A stretch of 64,000 nucleotides of DNA from Trematomus loennbergii (GCA_012861695.1 JAAOOA010000028.1:15305435-15369434); one strand, 5' to 3'. Shown: positions 13,904 to 26,925, numbered from the stretch's first letter. The notes: generated from the letters alone by a model not told the origin. A program made the numbers and translations.

Positions 13904-15708
13904 CAGCTCGGTCAGGATACAATTATTACTTTGATGTATTTTTTCCTTTTTTCGCATTCTACATAGTTGAATTGTATCTCTTGAACAAGAAGGACCACTG
14001 CAGTGTTTTCTGCACAGTGTAAATGTATCAGTTTGTTTACATTGTTACTATTTTAAAATCATGAATTAGGCTAGAGATTAAGAATGGACTTTATCTTAAA
14101 TGGCTTTTCAGAATAGATGCACCCAAATGGAGAACAGAAGATGTGAGAATTTTCCTTATTTTGGCAGCGTTAGGGTTGTAGATTTGACAAAATAAACCTT
14201 TTTTTGTATTATTATGGATAAAGGAGATTAAATAAAAAATAACAGAAACAAGGGTAATACAAAAAAATGAAAGCATCCAATGAAAAGTATGTGTTTTTGG
14301 GATGTTTCAAATGTTTTGGTGTGTTTTTCTTCACATTATCCAAACAGTATTATCCCTCACATCCACTTGTTTTGTATTATTATACTGTAAGCCCAAATAA
14401 ATTAAATGTGCCATCTTATCAGGGAAAATGTTGGATAATACAATATTTTATTACGTATAAAATATTTAATAATATAATAATGTTAATTTTTTTCCAAAGT
14501 GATAATTGGAAACCCAGGAGCGATGAGCCGACAAATTTATTTTCTCCATCTCTGTTTCTCGTGTGTTTCTTTCAACTCCCTGCTCTGCCCAACAGGATAA
14601 AGTGTCCTGTTCTGTTTTGTGGCGTCTACTTCTGTTCAGGCTCGTGCTCAAATGACAGGATCACTATCACAAGGGACAGCTACTTCCGCTGGGGAACATT
14701 TGCATGTCAGCCAGCTTGTCTGCCCCTTTCCCTGTTTCAATTTGTCATCCTTTCATTGTTTTATTTTTTTGTTCTCTCATTGCCTCTCTCAACAATTATT
14801 CTTCTGTCACTCATGCTCTCACTGTATGGTTGATGAAATACTGCAGGGAAGAACTTAACAGACCAACGGCCAGAAAAAGTCAAGGAAGGAAAGCAAAAAG
14901 TCTATCCGTTTTCATGTAAGAATACACACTTCTTAACTGTGGCTGGGCAGGTTTGTTTCACAGGCTCAATCCTCTATGCTAGTAAAACTTCCAAATAACT
15001 TGCGGAGCCATCAACACTGTACAGTTCTAGCACTGTATGTTATTTATGGTGTTTTTGCACAGGGAACATTGCAGTTCATGAAACTTGTGCATCTTCAGCC
15101 GGTGGGTGCCTTCAAGGTTCTGTATTATGAACGAAGCAGCATCATGCTGCATCTCCCCTGCCGGCAGCTCTAGGCTATTGACCTGTACCATACACAGGCT
15201 GAAACACAAAGACTGGTTATTTGTCCATACAGGTTTAGTGTTACTGCAAGACTGTTTGGCCCCATCCCAATGTATTATAGCGCTAAAGCTTGTGATCCTG
15301 AACCCAAAGGGATTTAACTGACTGACCTGGTAAATGCCTGGGTGTGAGACTCTACAAGAGCTTGACATGGTATAAATATGAAAGGGGTCACACTACCTTG
15401 ACAATGTCACAATCTGTTAAAGAAAATGGGGGCTTGTTATTGATGATGTTCTTCTATTGCCTGGTTTGAACACTTCACAGCCCAGCACCATTCCTGGTGG
15501 GCTTGGTTCTGTTTAGACTGGTCTATTCAAACCAGGATAATATGGGACTTCAATTATTTAAATGTGTATTTCCATAGCATTTCAGTCTTATTAACAAAAG
15601 ACACATCTAACATGGAATGATTAAGATGGAGGCATAGACATCCAGCCTTTGTCCTTGGTATGGCTCAAGTCCTAAAAAACATGGACAGAGAACAGGCAAA
15701 AGTGGTAC
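13904..15708. other. no gene recognised
   Basis: The longest frame (14267-14833, 188 codons) is AT-rich, hydrophobic and low in complexity and matches nothing I know. No transposon ends were identified. Confidence 0.5.
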
Positions 15709-16721
15709 TTTCCGGTCCTACGACACTGGTTCTCTTTTTAGCAGGCTAGATTTCCATGGTAACTTATGCTGAGCGGCAAACCTGCTCCGGAGCAGGTTAG
15801 GTGGCAGGCTAAGAGATCAACTCAGTGAAAGCACCGCCTGCTGACCAATCAGAGCTCCGTGTGCGGAGTTTAAAGCGATCAATTCATATTACAGGATAGA
15901 GGAAATACAGAAAAACTGCCGTTGCAGGAAAGACGGCCGTGAAAATTAATAGAATATTACCTCCCATCTTCAGAGCAATCTGACTATTATAATATTAGCG
16001 TTAAGAAAGCTTACTTAAATATCTGCCACGACATAAGTAACCGGATCAGAGTAACATTAAGTACAGTCCGCGGCACTGTGAGTGCAGACGTCGATGTGTC
16101 CCATTATCATTCATATCATATCACATCATAATGTATCATATATTTCCTTATTTGAGTCAGCTTCTTGAGCCGTATCTGGCCGTGCAACACTCACAGTGTC
16201 ACATACTGTATGCAGAAGTATTATTTTAAGCAACACATTAAGTTGACAAAACACTCGAGTCAAATGTAATTAAAGTCAGATCCACTCGTGTCTTGGACGG
16301 GGCAGTGATTTCATAAACCTGTTAATGTACGCATTCAAACACTTTTTCTTTTACCAGCTGTATTCACCTTGCAGGTCCAGCTATGTGGCTTTTATCCTGG
16401 ATAAAGTGTTTAAGTCATGGATGTTTAAAGTTTAACTTCTTCATATTTGACTAATATTAAAGTTCACTTTTCATTCAGGAAGTATGACGCTGCGCTGTCA
16501 GTGCACTTGTCAGTGTTTGAGATTGGTCGAATGCTCCAAATACCACCCCTTTCATGTGAACGCGCACCTAACTAGATAGGACACGGCTGGCTTGAGCGAT
16601 CCACTTCATAACCGGCGTCGTAGTACAGTTTAGCGCCAGCGCGTATGTTTTGGATTGGGCCAACCGGCTAACTCAAACATATCCAGGTTAGGTTGAACCA
16701 GCTTCGTAGTACAGGCCTCTG
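15709..16721 (-). mobile_element. 'AGGCCTGTACTACGAAGC' family element, copy 1 (5'-truncated)
   Basis: It ends AGCTTCGTAGTACAGGCCTCTG. The interior matches, in reverse, both halves of the copy at 18595-20639. The outermost part of the left end is missing relative to the other copy. It holds an intact TTAA (16015-16018) at the site where the other copy carries an insertion. No transposase is seen and the superfamily is not assigned. Confidence 0.75.
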
Positions 16722-16817
16722 TACTGATCCCCTTATTTGTTATCCTAACTCGGTCCTGTTTTTGCATTGAGTTCTTAACCCTCTATGCATCAAATTAAAC
16801 AAACTTAATCCTTAGAG

Positions 16818-18056
16818 CAGTGGTTCCCAAACTTTTTGTGCCCAAGGCACACCAAAGGACAAGTAAAAATCTCAAGGCACACCTATTGTGCAAAATAGCC
16901 CTTATAACACGTGTTATCACTCATATCATGTAAAATATCTGTAAATGTGCATAATTATTTACTAATGCCAAATAAAATGTGACAAAGACAACTATATTAC
17001 TCATGAAATATTTATTAACGAAATATTTCAGAAATTAATTTGAAACTTTATCAAATTAGGCTTCATCAAAGCAGCAACACTCATTTAAACCAGACAGGTC
17101 ACAAAATAAAAAATTGTGGAGGATCAGGCTTTGGTGTCGGCTCCCATCTCGGCGCACAGCTGGGAGAAGAGGCGAGATTTCAGGGGCCTTGATTTGATGT
17201 AATTCACCATCTGCACAGCCTGATTCAGCACCTCAGTCAACTCCGGGGGCATGGTTTTGGCAACTAATGCCTCTCTATGCAAAATGCAGTGGTTTGTCAC
17301 GATATGTGGGTTTTGTGCTCTCACCTTAGCAATAAATCCTTTCACTCTCCCCGTCATGCTTGCCGCGCATCTGTGCAAAGACTGACGCACATATTCCAGG
17401 TCAGACTGTTTTCTTTTAAATAGTTATTAGTTACCCTGAATATTTCTTCTCCCGTAGTATGGCTTTCCATTTCTTTGCAAAAGAAAAACGTCTCTTTGAT
17501 AGAGTCAGCATCAACATATCTGACGTTTGCCAGAAGTTGGGCAGCCCCACTTATGTCAGTAGATTCGTCTATTTGTAGGGAAAATCTGCCGCTCGCCTGC
17601 AGTGCCATAAGACAGGTAACTTTCATGATACTGTCTGCTGACAGTTTTTTTCCTCTTTTCTTTCGGTGGTGGGTTGTCGGCAGTCTCTGCACTGGTGGTT
17701 GGTGGTTTGCTCTGCACAAGAAAGCGCTCAATTTTCCCTCTTGCGTGTTTCTCTGTTTTAATGTTGTCCTTCAGCCTTCGATGTGTCACGGTCTTATAAT
17801 TCCCACCTGCAACTGCGTTAACAGCGAAATATGGGTTCTGTGAGGATTTTTTTTTAAAGAATTGTTTTTAGGTATAGAGTTTGCCTCTGTATTATGAAAT
17901 GAGTGCATACAAAGTACTGATATAGTAAATTAAAAAATTTTTTTGTGTAGTTGTATATTGCAATAATAACGTATGGTTGTCACAAAATCCCACGGCACAC
18001 CCGGACTTGCCTCACGGCACACCAGTGTGCCGCGGCACACCGTTTGGGAACCACTG
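16818..18056 (-). mobile_element. hAT (Charlie/ZBED5-like) element
   Basis: The terminal repeats are CAGTGGTTCCCAAACTTTTT and, from the right end, CAGTGGTTCCCAAACGGTGT. The 8-bp duplication CCTTAGAG is perfect (16810-16817 and 18057-18064). Repeated GGCACACC motifs lie near both ends. It carries a decayed transposase on the minus strand. Confidence 0.92.
17124..17840 (-). pseudogene. hAT transposase remnant (ZBED5-like)
   Basis: Three overlapping minus-strand frames together resemble a hAT transposase. One upstream frame has VTHRRLKDNIKTEKHARGKI. A central one has GRFSLQIDESTDISGAAQLL and ETFFFCKEMESHTTGEEIF. A downstream one has AASMTGRVKGFIAKVRAQNP, then IVTNHCILHREALVAK and MVNYIKSRPLKSRLF, ending at TGA (17124). 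The blocks around DESTD and CTDGA-SMTGR are recognised hAT catalytic-domain motifs. Frameshifts near 17390 and about 17730 and loss of the C-terminal region and dimerisation domain make it non-functional. It sits inside the element at 16818-18056. Confidence 0.85.
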
Positions 18057-18064
18057 CCTTAGAG

Positions 18065-18594
18065 ACAGGTTGGTGAATCTATTGCACACATCCAGGCGCT
18101 TACTGCAATACTTTGATTTTGCTTGATTTGCAGTAAAAGCTCTCTCAATCTCCTAAAGACCTGTGAGCACTCAATAGTCTGCAGCAAAAACAGACAGAAC
18201 ATCAACCCTTTATCTTTCCTTTGAAATATACACAACGCCTCTTTAGCATATACGCTGTTAACAAATTATCTACCCTTAAAGGCCAATACAACTGAATTAA
18301 ATATTAGCAATTATATTGTGTCATTGCTGACAGAAACATTACAATATAAGTTTACCTTTTTATAATTTATATGTGGTTTTCATAAAGTTCCCTACTGCTT
18401 TTCCTGATTAACCTGTGAAAAGATTGATACCTTGATGTTAACATTTACATATCAAGAAACAAGAAAGCTACATTAACTTTTTGTTAGAAATCGGACATCA
18501 TCGATGCTCTCAAATATGGAACACCCAACCAAACACTGTGATTGAAGAGGTTTTCCTCCCCAAACAAAGAAAACAAAAACAACGTTGAGCCCAG
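18065..18594. other. spacer between inverted element copies
   Basis: Unique AT-rich DNA with no gene recognised. Confidence 0.5.
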
Positions 18595-19087
18595 CAGAGG
18601 CCTGTACTACGAAGCCGGTTCAACATAACCTGGATATGTTTGAGTTACCCGGCTTACCTAATCCAAACAAACGCGCTCTCGCTAAGCGGTCCTACGACGC
18701 TAGCTTCGCCCTATCTAGTTATGTGCGCGTTCAATAAAAGGGCGGGGTTAGCAACATTTGAACAATCACAAACATGGAGAAGCGTACTGACAGCGCAGCG
18801 CGTCATACTTCCTGAATGAAAAGTGAACTATAATATTAGACAAATATTAAGACGTTAAACTTTAAACATCCATGACTTAAACACTTTATCCAGGATAAAA
18901 GCCACATAGTTGCACCTGCAAGGTGAATACAGCTGGTAAAAAAAAAGTGTTTGAATGCGTACATTAACAGGTTTATGATATCACTGCCCGTCTAAGACAC
19001 GAGTGGATCTGACTTTAATTACATTTGACTCAAGTGTTTCGTCAACTTAATGTGTTGCTTAAAATAATACTTCTGCATACAGTAGGC

Positions 19088-19560
19088 CAGGGGTCGGCAA
19101 CCCAGCATTGGCACGCGGCACCGTAACCAGTGGCACACTAGGAATAAGTGGAATAAGAGTGCAAAATATTTAAATTGTATTTTCGGATCCTGAACGAGAC
19201 CGCCGCCAGAGCGCGTCTCCCCGTTACCTGAAGAAGGAAGCCATGCACGCAGCGCAGCCCCGCTCTGTTTAACTCCAGGTGATTTTCTGCCGCTTTCCTC
19301 CGTGGTGCAGTGCTGATCGTTTCACCACGGAGGAAAGCACTTCACAAATTGCAGTACCCATAAGGAGCTGTACAAATACCGCAATTTTTGCGTGGCTGTG
19401 CCTTATTATTATGCCGTTTAAACCAATTATTTAAATGTGTGTAAATTCGGCATCATGTAAGTTGCGCTGACAGGTCCACACACTGCTTCCCCGCAGCGAG
19501 GCCCCCCCGCCCTCCTGTTGATAGTTCACGAGCGTCAAGCTCCTCAAACCCCCCCCCCCC
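19088..19560 (-). mobile_element. truncated hAT nested in copy 2
   Basis: It begins CAGGGGTCGGCAACCCAGCA and matches the reverse complement of the 3' part of the element at 20866-21802. It ends in a poly-C run, the complement of the poly-G at about 20949 in the full element, so the last 80 or so bases and the second terminal repeat are missing. Confidence 0.8.
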
Positions 19561-20244
19561 TGCTCAATAAATAACAAAGAAGACCTTTAAGCGGCACTTT
19601 TCTAATTTTGTCCGGAAGATTTCAACTTTAACGGAAGTCTTGACCGGCGAAAGAAAACCTGAAACTTTGCTGCACGGTCCCCTCATTCCTTGGAAGAGGC
19701 GGAGAGATGGGTGTTTGTCATCTGCTGGTGGACTAACCGGAGAGAATTACAGTGATTGCCTCGACGGGGAGGGATTGCATTGAATTAAAGCAGCAGGAGG
19801 AGCAAACGCTTGCCTCGGGGAGGGAGAAAAAAAGCCACAGCGGAGAATAAACAGAAGGGTAACCATGGTAACCATGCGTGGGAAGTCTTCTTCGCTGCTT
19901 TTGTGGCAGACTACAGCGCCACTTACAGGCCTGGCATATGTACTACAGCGTCTCCAGCGCTTTCGAGCGGCAATGGCCGGCCGTGGCCCAACCTCACATT
20001 CCCCTGATAGGTGGAGAGTTGGCCCAATAGCCGTAGCGCCACTGTCCTGACGTCAGGACAGTGTTCAAATCTGGATCAGTTTTTATCAGATCCGTTGCAG
20101 CCCCTTTTTTAGAGATTTGGGTATGGAGGAAAATAGAGAGGGTTGTGTTTTCTGACACTTGGTGAGTTCCCTGGAACACCGGGGACACATATTCATGTAT
20201 AAAAGACGTACAAAAGTGCATTTTGCATGATAGGTCCCCTTTAA
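19561..20244. mobile_element. TTAA-target element fragment
   Basis: The right end reads TGCATGATAGGTCCCCTTTAA, a widespread fish repeat end (TTAAAGGGGACCTATCATGC on the other strand). The TTAA is the host TTAA still seen uninterrupted in copy 1 (16015-16018). The left end is not recognisable. A palindrome CTGTCCTGACGTCAGGACAG occurs at about 20042-20061. Confidence 0.6.
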
Positions 20245-20865
20245 GTAAGCTTTTTCTTAACGCTAATGTTATATTAGTCAGATTGCTCTGAAGATGGGAG
20301 GTGATATTCTATAAATGTTCACGTTCACAGTCAGTTGATTTTTGCCGGCCGTCTTTCCTGCAACGGCAGTTTTTCTGTATTTCCTTTATCCTGTAATATG
20401 ACTTGATAGCTTTAATCTCCGCACACTGAGCTCTGATTGGTCAGCAGGCGGTGCTTTCACTGACTTGATCTCTTATCCTGGAACCTAACCTGCTCCGGAC
20501 CAGGCTAGCCGTTCAGCATAAGTTACCATCGAGATCTAGCCCGCTAAGAAGAGAACCAGCGTCGTTGGACCGGAAACCCAGAGTTTTCCCTGAAGTTAGC
20601 TCGCTAAGCGAAAATCCGGCTTCGTAGTACAGGCCTCTGGTGTCTAGCTAATGAAAACTGCAAATAAACACATACACATGATGGTGAAAATATAACATCT
20701 TTGAACAAAGTTTTGCTCAGTGAATGTGAGGTTTTCTTTAACTTTTGCTATTGAATCAGTGGAGTGATTTCTTTATGCAGGAACACAGGAAGTCACCTGA
20801 GAATCTTTTTTTTTAACATAAAGCCATTGTTGTACTTCTGGTAAGGAAAGTTTTATATTCTAGAG

Positions 20866-21802
20866 CAGGGGTCGGCAACCTTTTTGATATGAAGTGCCAT
20901 TAAAAAAATTAATTGTTATCAGCGTGCCAACGATCGAGATTTATCAACGGGGGGGGGGTTGAGGAGCTTGACGCACGTGAACTATCAACAGGAGGGCGGG
21001 GGGGGCCTCGCTGCGGGGAAGCAGTGTGTGGACCTGGCAGCGCAACTTACATGATGCACAGCATAATAATAAGGACGATCGTCCGTTCTGTGATTCTCCA
21101 GAACACACATGTTATGATATTAGGGTCATGCAGAGTGAGATGGGATCACTGTCCCTTTAAGAGAGAGAGAGAGTGAGCGAGTGTGTGTATGTTTCTGGAA
21201 GTGAAACGACAGCAGAAAAACAGAGGTCTGTGATGTATTTTGCGAAACAGAAGAACAGCTAAATAAATGCAACGGCCTCCCAAGAAGAGCTCGCCTCTCT
21301 CCAGTCATTTAAGCTAAAGTGGGTTATTGAACCTGAAGCTTGTTGCTTCTGCCCTCCTCGACTACAGTCTGGGAGCCGACAGGAAAGTTCAACACACAGA
21401 TGGCCAGTCCACCCCTTTGTAGCATATTATTTCAATGACAGATGAGCAGATCGCCACTGGGCTTTCAACTAAAGACACAGCCACGCAAAAACTGCGGCAT
21501 TTGTACAGCTCCTTATGGGTACTGCAATTTGTGAAGTGCTTTCTTCTGTGGTGAAACGATCAGCCCTGCACCACGGAGCAAAGCGGCAGAAAGTCACCTG
21601 GAGTTAAACAGAGCGGGGCTGCGTTGCGTGCATGGCTTCCTTCTGCAGGTAACTGGCAGACGCGCTCTGGCGGCGGTCTCGTTCAGGATCCGAAAATACA
21701 ATTTAAATATTTTGCACACTTATTCCACTTATTCCTAGTGTGCCACTGGTTACGGTGCCGCGTGCCAATGCTGGCACGCATACCAGGGGTTGCCGACCCC
21801 TG
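20866..21802 (+). mobile_element. non-autonomous hAT element
   Basis: The terminal repeats are CAGGGGTCGGCAACC / GGTTGCCGACCCCTG (15 bp, perfect). The 8-bp duplication TTCTAGAG is at 20858-20865 and 21803-21810. Length is 937 bp. It includes a poly-G run (about 20949) and a short GA run. There is no intact transposase. The same family is truncated at 19088-19560. Confidence 0.93.
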
Positions 21803-22079
21803 TTCTAGAGTAAGGCTTGAAGAGAAAGGAAGCAATCTAATAAGCAGAAGAGATTATGTTCTAAAACCACAGAACATGCAACATGTACTGTTTAGGCTCA
21901 AAGGTTACAAGGGTCAATGTGTAGTGAAGCCCCATAGGCCTTTGGTTTGTTGCGTTTGCAAGCAAAGTGTTTACATCCCACTTACACGGACTGTCAACGT
22001 TTCACCCTTCCTGCAGTAGCATACACAACACCTTATGCTTGTAATTTCATCAAGATATTACATGAAGTTTGAGCTAAAG

Positions 22080-22168
22080 AAAGCATCTGTGTTCATATTT
22101 GTTCCTAGAACTCAGTTTGTGTGTGATACACACTGAGTTCTAGGAACAAATATGAACACAGATGCTTT
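22080..22168. repeat. perfect 37-bp inverted repeat (hairpin)
   Basis: The arm at 22080-22116 (starting AAAGCATCTGTGTTCATATT) is matched exactly by its reverse complement at 22132-22168, with a 15-base spacer. With one or two mismatches the stem extends a few bases further out. The loop could add a GTGT/ACAC pairing. It could be a tiny palindromic MITE, a snap-back duplication or a hairpin RNA; there is no evidence of transcription. Confidence 0.9.
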
Positions 22169-22612
22169 TTTTAAAAATGCCACTTTGAATGAAAACGTAT
22201 TATTTCAATTTCCAACACATAGTCATCTTTAGAGGAAGATGACAAATCCTAATTTCCAGCTTGGTTCTTTCTGAATAACATAAACTAATTTAATCTACCA
22301 TCATCTAGAACTCGAACATGTGAACACTGTTGTTGTAAGAAAAACAAAAGGATTATTGTTAAGACCGCAAGGGCTGAGTATGGCACTTCTACTTAATAAC
22401 TTTATTTGGTTCATATTAAGATAGCAGTCGGAAGGAGAGACAAGAAGAAGAGAGAGGCTTGGCTGAATACTTTGGTCATGGGTGCCATCTATCCGCCAGT
22501 TTCTTTTGCAAATAAAAAACATTTTCTATTCCTAAAGAAGCCATTGCTGACGAACAAAACCTTAAAACAGTTATTAATGCTCTTATTTTACTACGACTAT
22601 ATTATTAAGCTG

Positions 22613-23767
22613 TTAAGCCCTCAGCCTGTTTTTCAGGTCTCAGGCTCGAAAATGACATTCCCAGAACAAATGACCATATCTTCCCTTCTAAAAGGGTTCA
22701 ATTAATAATCTTTTTTCTCAAAGTAATGATAAACCTGTGAGTTGGATGTAGAAAAGTCAGAATCAATATAGATGTTTTTTATTTTAAAGAAAATTCAGAT
22801 TTTACATAGTAAAAAACTGTAAATTATAGTGTCCGTCCAAAGATTATTTTTGACTTATAGTGAAAACCACCCTTGGATGATGGGTTAGTAGACTAAAAGC
22901 TTTAGGAATCCAAAGTACAACATATAATAAGTACCCTGTATCAAGATTGATGCAAAACAAGTGACATTTGACCTTTTTAGAGAGATTTAGCAAAAATAAA
23001 CCACTTCTGTGGTCATTTGGGTGGATTTTCCATATCTCTGGCTTCCCTTGCTCGATTTTGATGGTTGACACCTCTTTCTGACCGTTAGAGCCAATAGAAT
23101 CGAAGGGGGAGTCCCCCACCACACACGTTGTGAAGAAAAAAGGTGGGGGCTTCGCGCATGTAATTTTCAATCAGAGTGAACCTATCTCTAGCTTTGACAT
23201 CTGGAAACGGAAAAGCAGTTTTAATGCTAATGGATTATCAGAAATCATTTCAAAGGGACACAGACACATTAGATTAACCTATGGATTAACTTCAGCAGCG
23301 TTTTCATCGTTTTAATGCCATTGAAGACCACTTTGGAGAGACTACAGAGCCAAGGTAAAAATGTTAGCATTTTTAGCTACCTAGCGTCACCTGTTTTGAT
23401 GACCGTTTTTGCTTATAACGTCGCAAATACGTATAATTCAGTGGTAATGTCAGTGTCAATCGATTCTGTGTCACCTCACGATGTGAAACGATGTGTTGGA
23501 TGTGGTGAAAAGATAAATAATAAGGTTTTGTGAGTGATTTTCGGTGCAGTAAGGTGTTAGCATTTTTCGCTCGTTGCTAATTCAGAGGCTCAGTGTTAGC
23601 ATTGTGGGTTTTCTTTTTAAAAAAAAAAAAAAAGATCATTTAGATGAGTTTCTTCCCGTGACATGGATATAAAACATTCATAGTTTTATTAAATGAACAT
23701 GCCCTCAGACACTGTTTCCTGCAAGATGTTGCGGCAGTGCCCCGGTACCGGGGTCTCTTGGGCTTAA
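22613..23767. mobile_element. possible TTAA-flanked element
   Basis: CTGTTAAGCCC (22610-22620) and GGGCTTAACAG (23760-23770) are perfect 11-bp inverted copies including TTAA. This would bound a 1147-bp element (22617-23763) of piggyBac type. The terminal similarity inside GCCC is weak, so this is tentative. Confidence 0.4.
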
Positions 23768-26700
23768 CAGGTTAAAACTCCCTCCGCTTACTTTTTTTAT
23801 TTTGTTTGTATTATTACCACTGAACATTATAGTATCATTTTGGAAATGAGTAATGGAACTGTTGAAACGTGTGTCACTTTGTAGGTTATTTGCAACAGAG
23901 GTGAACATATTGCTTAATATAAATATATACCATTATATGAGTACTGATATGATTTATTGGACCATGTTTTATTAAATAGAAGACAGGATCTAAGGAAATG
24001 TAATATATTCAGCGATACCAAGCAATTTTTCACTGCAGTTTGTCCTAAAAATTCTGACCGAGAAATAAATCTTTTACAACACTATAGTTGAATTGTAATT
24101 TGACCTTGTCTATTGTTGGTCAGAGGTAATGAATGAGTTTGCCAAGAGAGTCTTGGAAAGCAATATGAGGAATAAATTACTTTTATATTTTTTGGCGAAC
24201 TGTTGAGTGAAACTGACGAGCTGTATGAGACCTGCATTTCATATCTGTCAGTCGCTGCTGATGATAGTTATAATAGACCACCGTACATAGAAAAACTCAG
24301 TTTGCCTCTGCCTCACTCAGAGAAGGTCAAACAAGCTCTAACTTTTCATTTTTACTCCCTCTCAAACTGTCTCCGAAGATGGATCATTTATATGGATTCT
24401 TATGTAATAATGTTATTTGAAAGTAATTTCAAAGCCTCAAATATTGTCCGTTATTGATGACTATGTCAAATGACTTACAGGTACACGAACATGCACGTGC
24501 CAGTCGATTTCCCCAATTCTACCTCATTAATTCACTCTCTGACTTCCTAAACATCATAAATCACTGCACGTCTAGCAGCTCACCTTTTCTGTCCCTCCTA
24601 CTTTCTCTCAACCTTATCTTGGCTCCATCTCTCCCTCTATGTCATCTATTCCCTTTTCAATCACTCTCATTTTCTCTCTCTTCCCCCACTTCTTTGGGAG
24701 GTCCAAAAAGTTTGTAGTATGCAGTCTAAATAGTGCTCTGATGGATTAGCTGTCTTCCACAGGCCTGAAGATTAGACCAAGGGCAAACCCACTCCTGTTT
24801 CCTGGGTGCCAAGCTGAAGATGATAACTGTTTATTAACCCAATGCAGAGTGACTCCTTCACCACCTCATTATGGAGTCGGAAAAAAAGAAATACAGGCTG
24901 CTCAAGTTGGCCAGCGTTAGGCGTCTCTCTCTCCCTCTCTCTCTCTCTTCCTGTCTATGTCACTCTGCTTGTCCCTCTCTCCATTCCCACTCTTGCTTTT
25001 TCCAGCAGATAAACCAGCAGTCTGATGTAATGTGACAGTGTGCGTTTGGTTCTTGTTTGCTCCCTGACAACCCGGGAAATTGGCTTTTCATCTTACAAAA
25101 AACCCTGCACTCCGTATATTAGAGAACATTCATCTTATTATGAGGGGCCGGAGGTAATTGGAAGTTTATGCATCCATTTTATTGCTAGTTCTACTAAGAC
25201 TTTTACTTTATTTTTCTTAGCTGCAGATGGGACACATTCTGTCCCAGACACACTAAACACAGGTACGATTTTCAAGCAAATGCAAATGCACCATTCTTGT
25301 TGTAAATGCATTTCATGGAGGATTGTGCAAACAATCTCAGGGAAAAAAGTATGTGAACAGAGGGCTTTTTTGTGTTTTGTATTGTATGAAGGTCAGTTTT
25401 GCTTGTGAATGTCTGTCTTAAAAATCTGTGCATAACAAATGGGATGGTTTTTACACAAGGAACAAGTTATCAGGCAATCAGGGTCATATATTATAGGTGT
25501 TAAGCCCTCATTTTAACAAATAATTGGCTCGGTAGGTCGTTATCAATTATTGATATGGTGCATAAAAAATTCTTCAGAGAATAGAGATGTATGCACGGAG
25601 GCTAAAAACACTTGAACCAATGCCCCTTTGCCCTCTTTGGAAATAAATAACTATCACATATTACCATATTAATGTAAATATCAATAATACAACAATAGCT
25701 GTTGCAGCTGCTGTCCCCATTTTTTCGATATAATTTTACTAAATCATCTGACTACATGTGTATGAGAGGTGGAACATTATCGTCGATCTGAAAGAAAACA
25801 CAAGTTCATACCTGTATATCACAATTGTGTGTTTAGTGTGTTCTAATGCGGTTTATCTACCTACATGACGTGTTCCTTTTTTTATTTGTTCTGTCCATAA
25901 CCCAACGCAAATTTGTCACAAGTGTGCCAACACCAGGAGTAGACAGGGAGACAAGTTGGGCACACAAAACTGCTTCATGCAGTTGGTTTTTCATAGCGAG
26001 AGTCAATTAAGGAATACACAGTTGCCAGTTTATTAGTTACAGCAAACATAATATGTTGTGTGCACATCCTGAATATGAAGGTTGTTATGTTCAGTATTTG
26101 TTGATACTGTTGAAGAAAGTTGTTTATTGAACTTCAGTCTATATGATGTAAATCTATTTGACACACCACAAACTACAGCCTGTGAAATGACTGCATTTAT
26201 TTTAGCAAGGTAAATTAAACTGGAAAATGAGAGACTAAATCAGTGCTGTTTTTCTAATCAGTTTTAAATGTGATTTGCCTCAAAGTTGCATCTCTTTCAT
26301 AACATTTGCCATTGTTTAATTGTATTGAAATGAGGTATTTCTACATATCAAGACAAACTACATTTATACAGCAAAGAGAACATCACTGTCCTCTATAAGT
26401 TAGCCTAATTTAAAAAAGCTAATTAAAATACAGGCCATTAGAAACAAACTCATGCATTCATTAATATCAATGCAAACTGATTAATTTTTAAGAGCAAACA
26501 AATGGGACATTGCTTTTGTGCTCAATAAACTTGATTTTATATTGTATGTTTAATTAACTATGAAGACTCCACTGGTAGAAACACTTCTTTCTTTAGATTT
26601 TTCTGCATTCCCATGAATATTCTATTGAGTTTTATCCACAAAATCTTCTTCTTCAACCTGCACATATTGGCAAAGCACTATGTTCTTAATAAATCTGTTG

Positions 26701-26925
26701 CGGGGTCTAGAACGTGTTATCACATGGCGAGGAAATTGGTTAAAAAAATATGAATATGAGTTGTCAAAACACTGGAAGACAACCTGTTCTTAACATATTA
26801 ATATGTTTTTTTCATACTACACATTTTATGACAGCAAATAATGAAAAAAAGGATGCCAAATAGATAAACCACTTTTTACTTAAGCAAGCTGAGCACAGAA
26901 GAACTGCTGAAAATGACATACAAGG
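23768..26925. other. no gene recognised
   Basis: AT-rich flank beyond the brinp 3' UTR. It has short CT-rich runs near 24590-24690 and 24920-24950, with no transposon ends or supported coding sequence. Confidence 0.5.

Larger units (their letters stand above)
18595..20639 (+). mobile_element. 'AGGCCTGTACTACGAAGC' family element, copy 2, with nested insertions
   Basis: It begins CAGAGGCCTGTACTACGAAG and ends CTTCGTAGTACAGGCCTCTG, perfect 20-bp inverted ends. 18599-19085 and about 20245-20635 match copy 1 in reverse. Between them lie a truncated hAT (19088-about 19560) and a TTAA element piece (about 19561-20244), replacing roughly 190 bp that copy 1 keeps. I could not identify a target duplication. 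Confidence 0.8.

Noticed and set aside
14267..14833. 188-codon plus-strand open frame
   Set aside because: AT-rich, hydrophobic, low in complexity, with no family motifs and no splice or promoter context; expected by chance in a 64-kb AT-rich window.
22080..22168. Definite microRNA gene
   Set aside because: The hairpin is real, but a perfect stem and no expression evidence do not justify a microRNA call.
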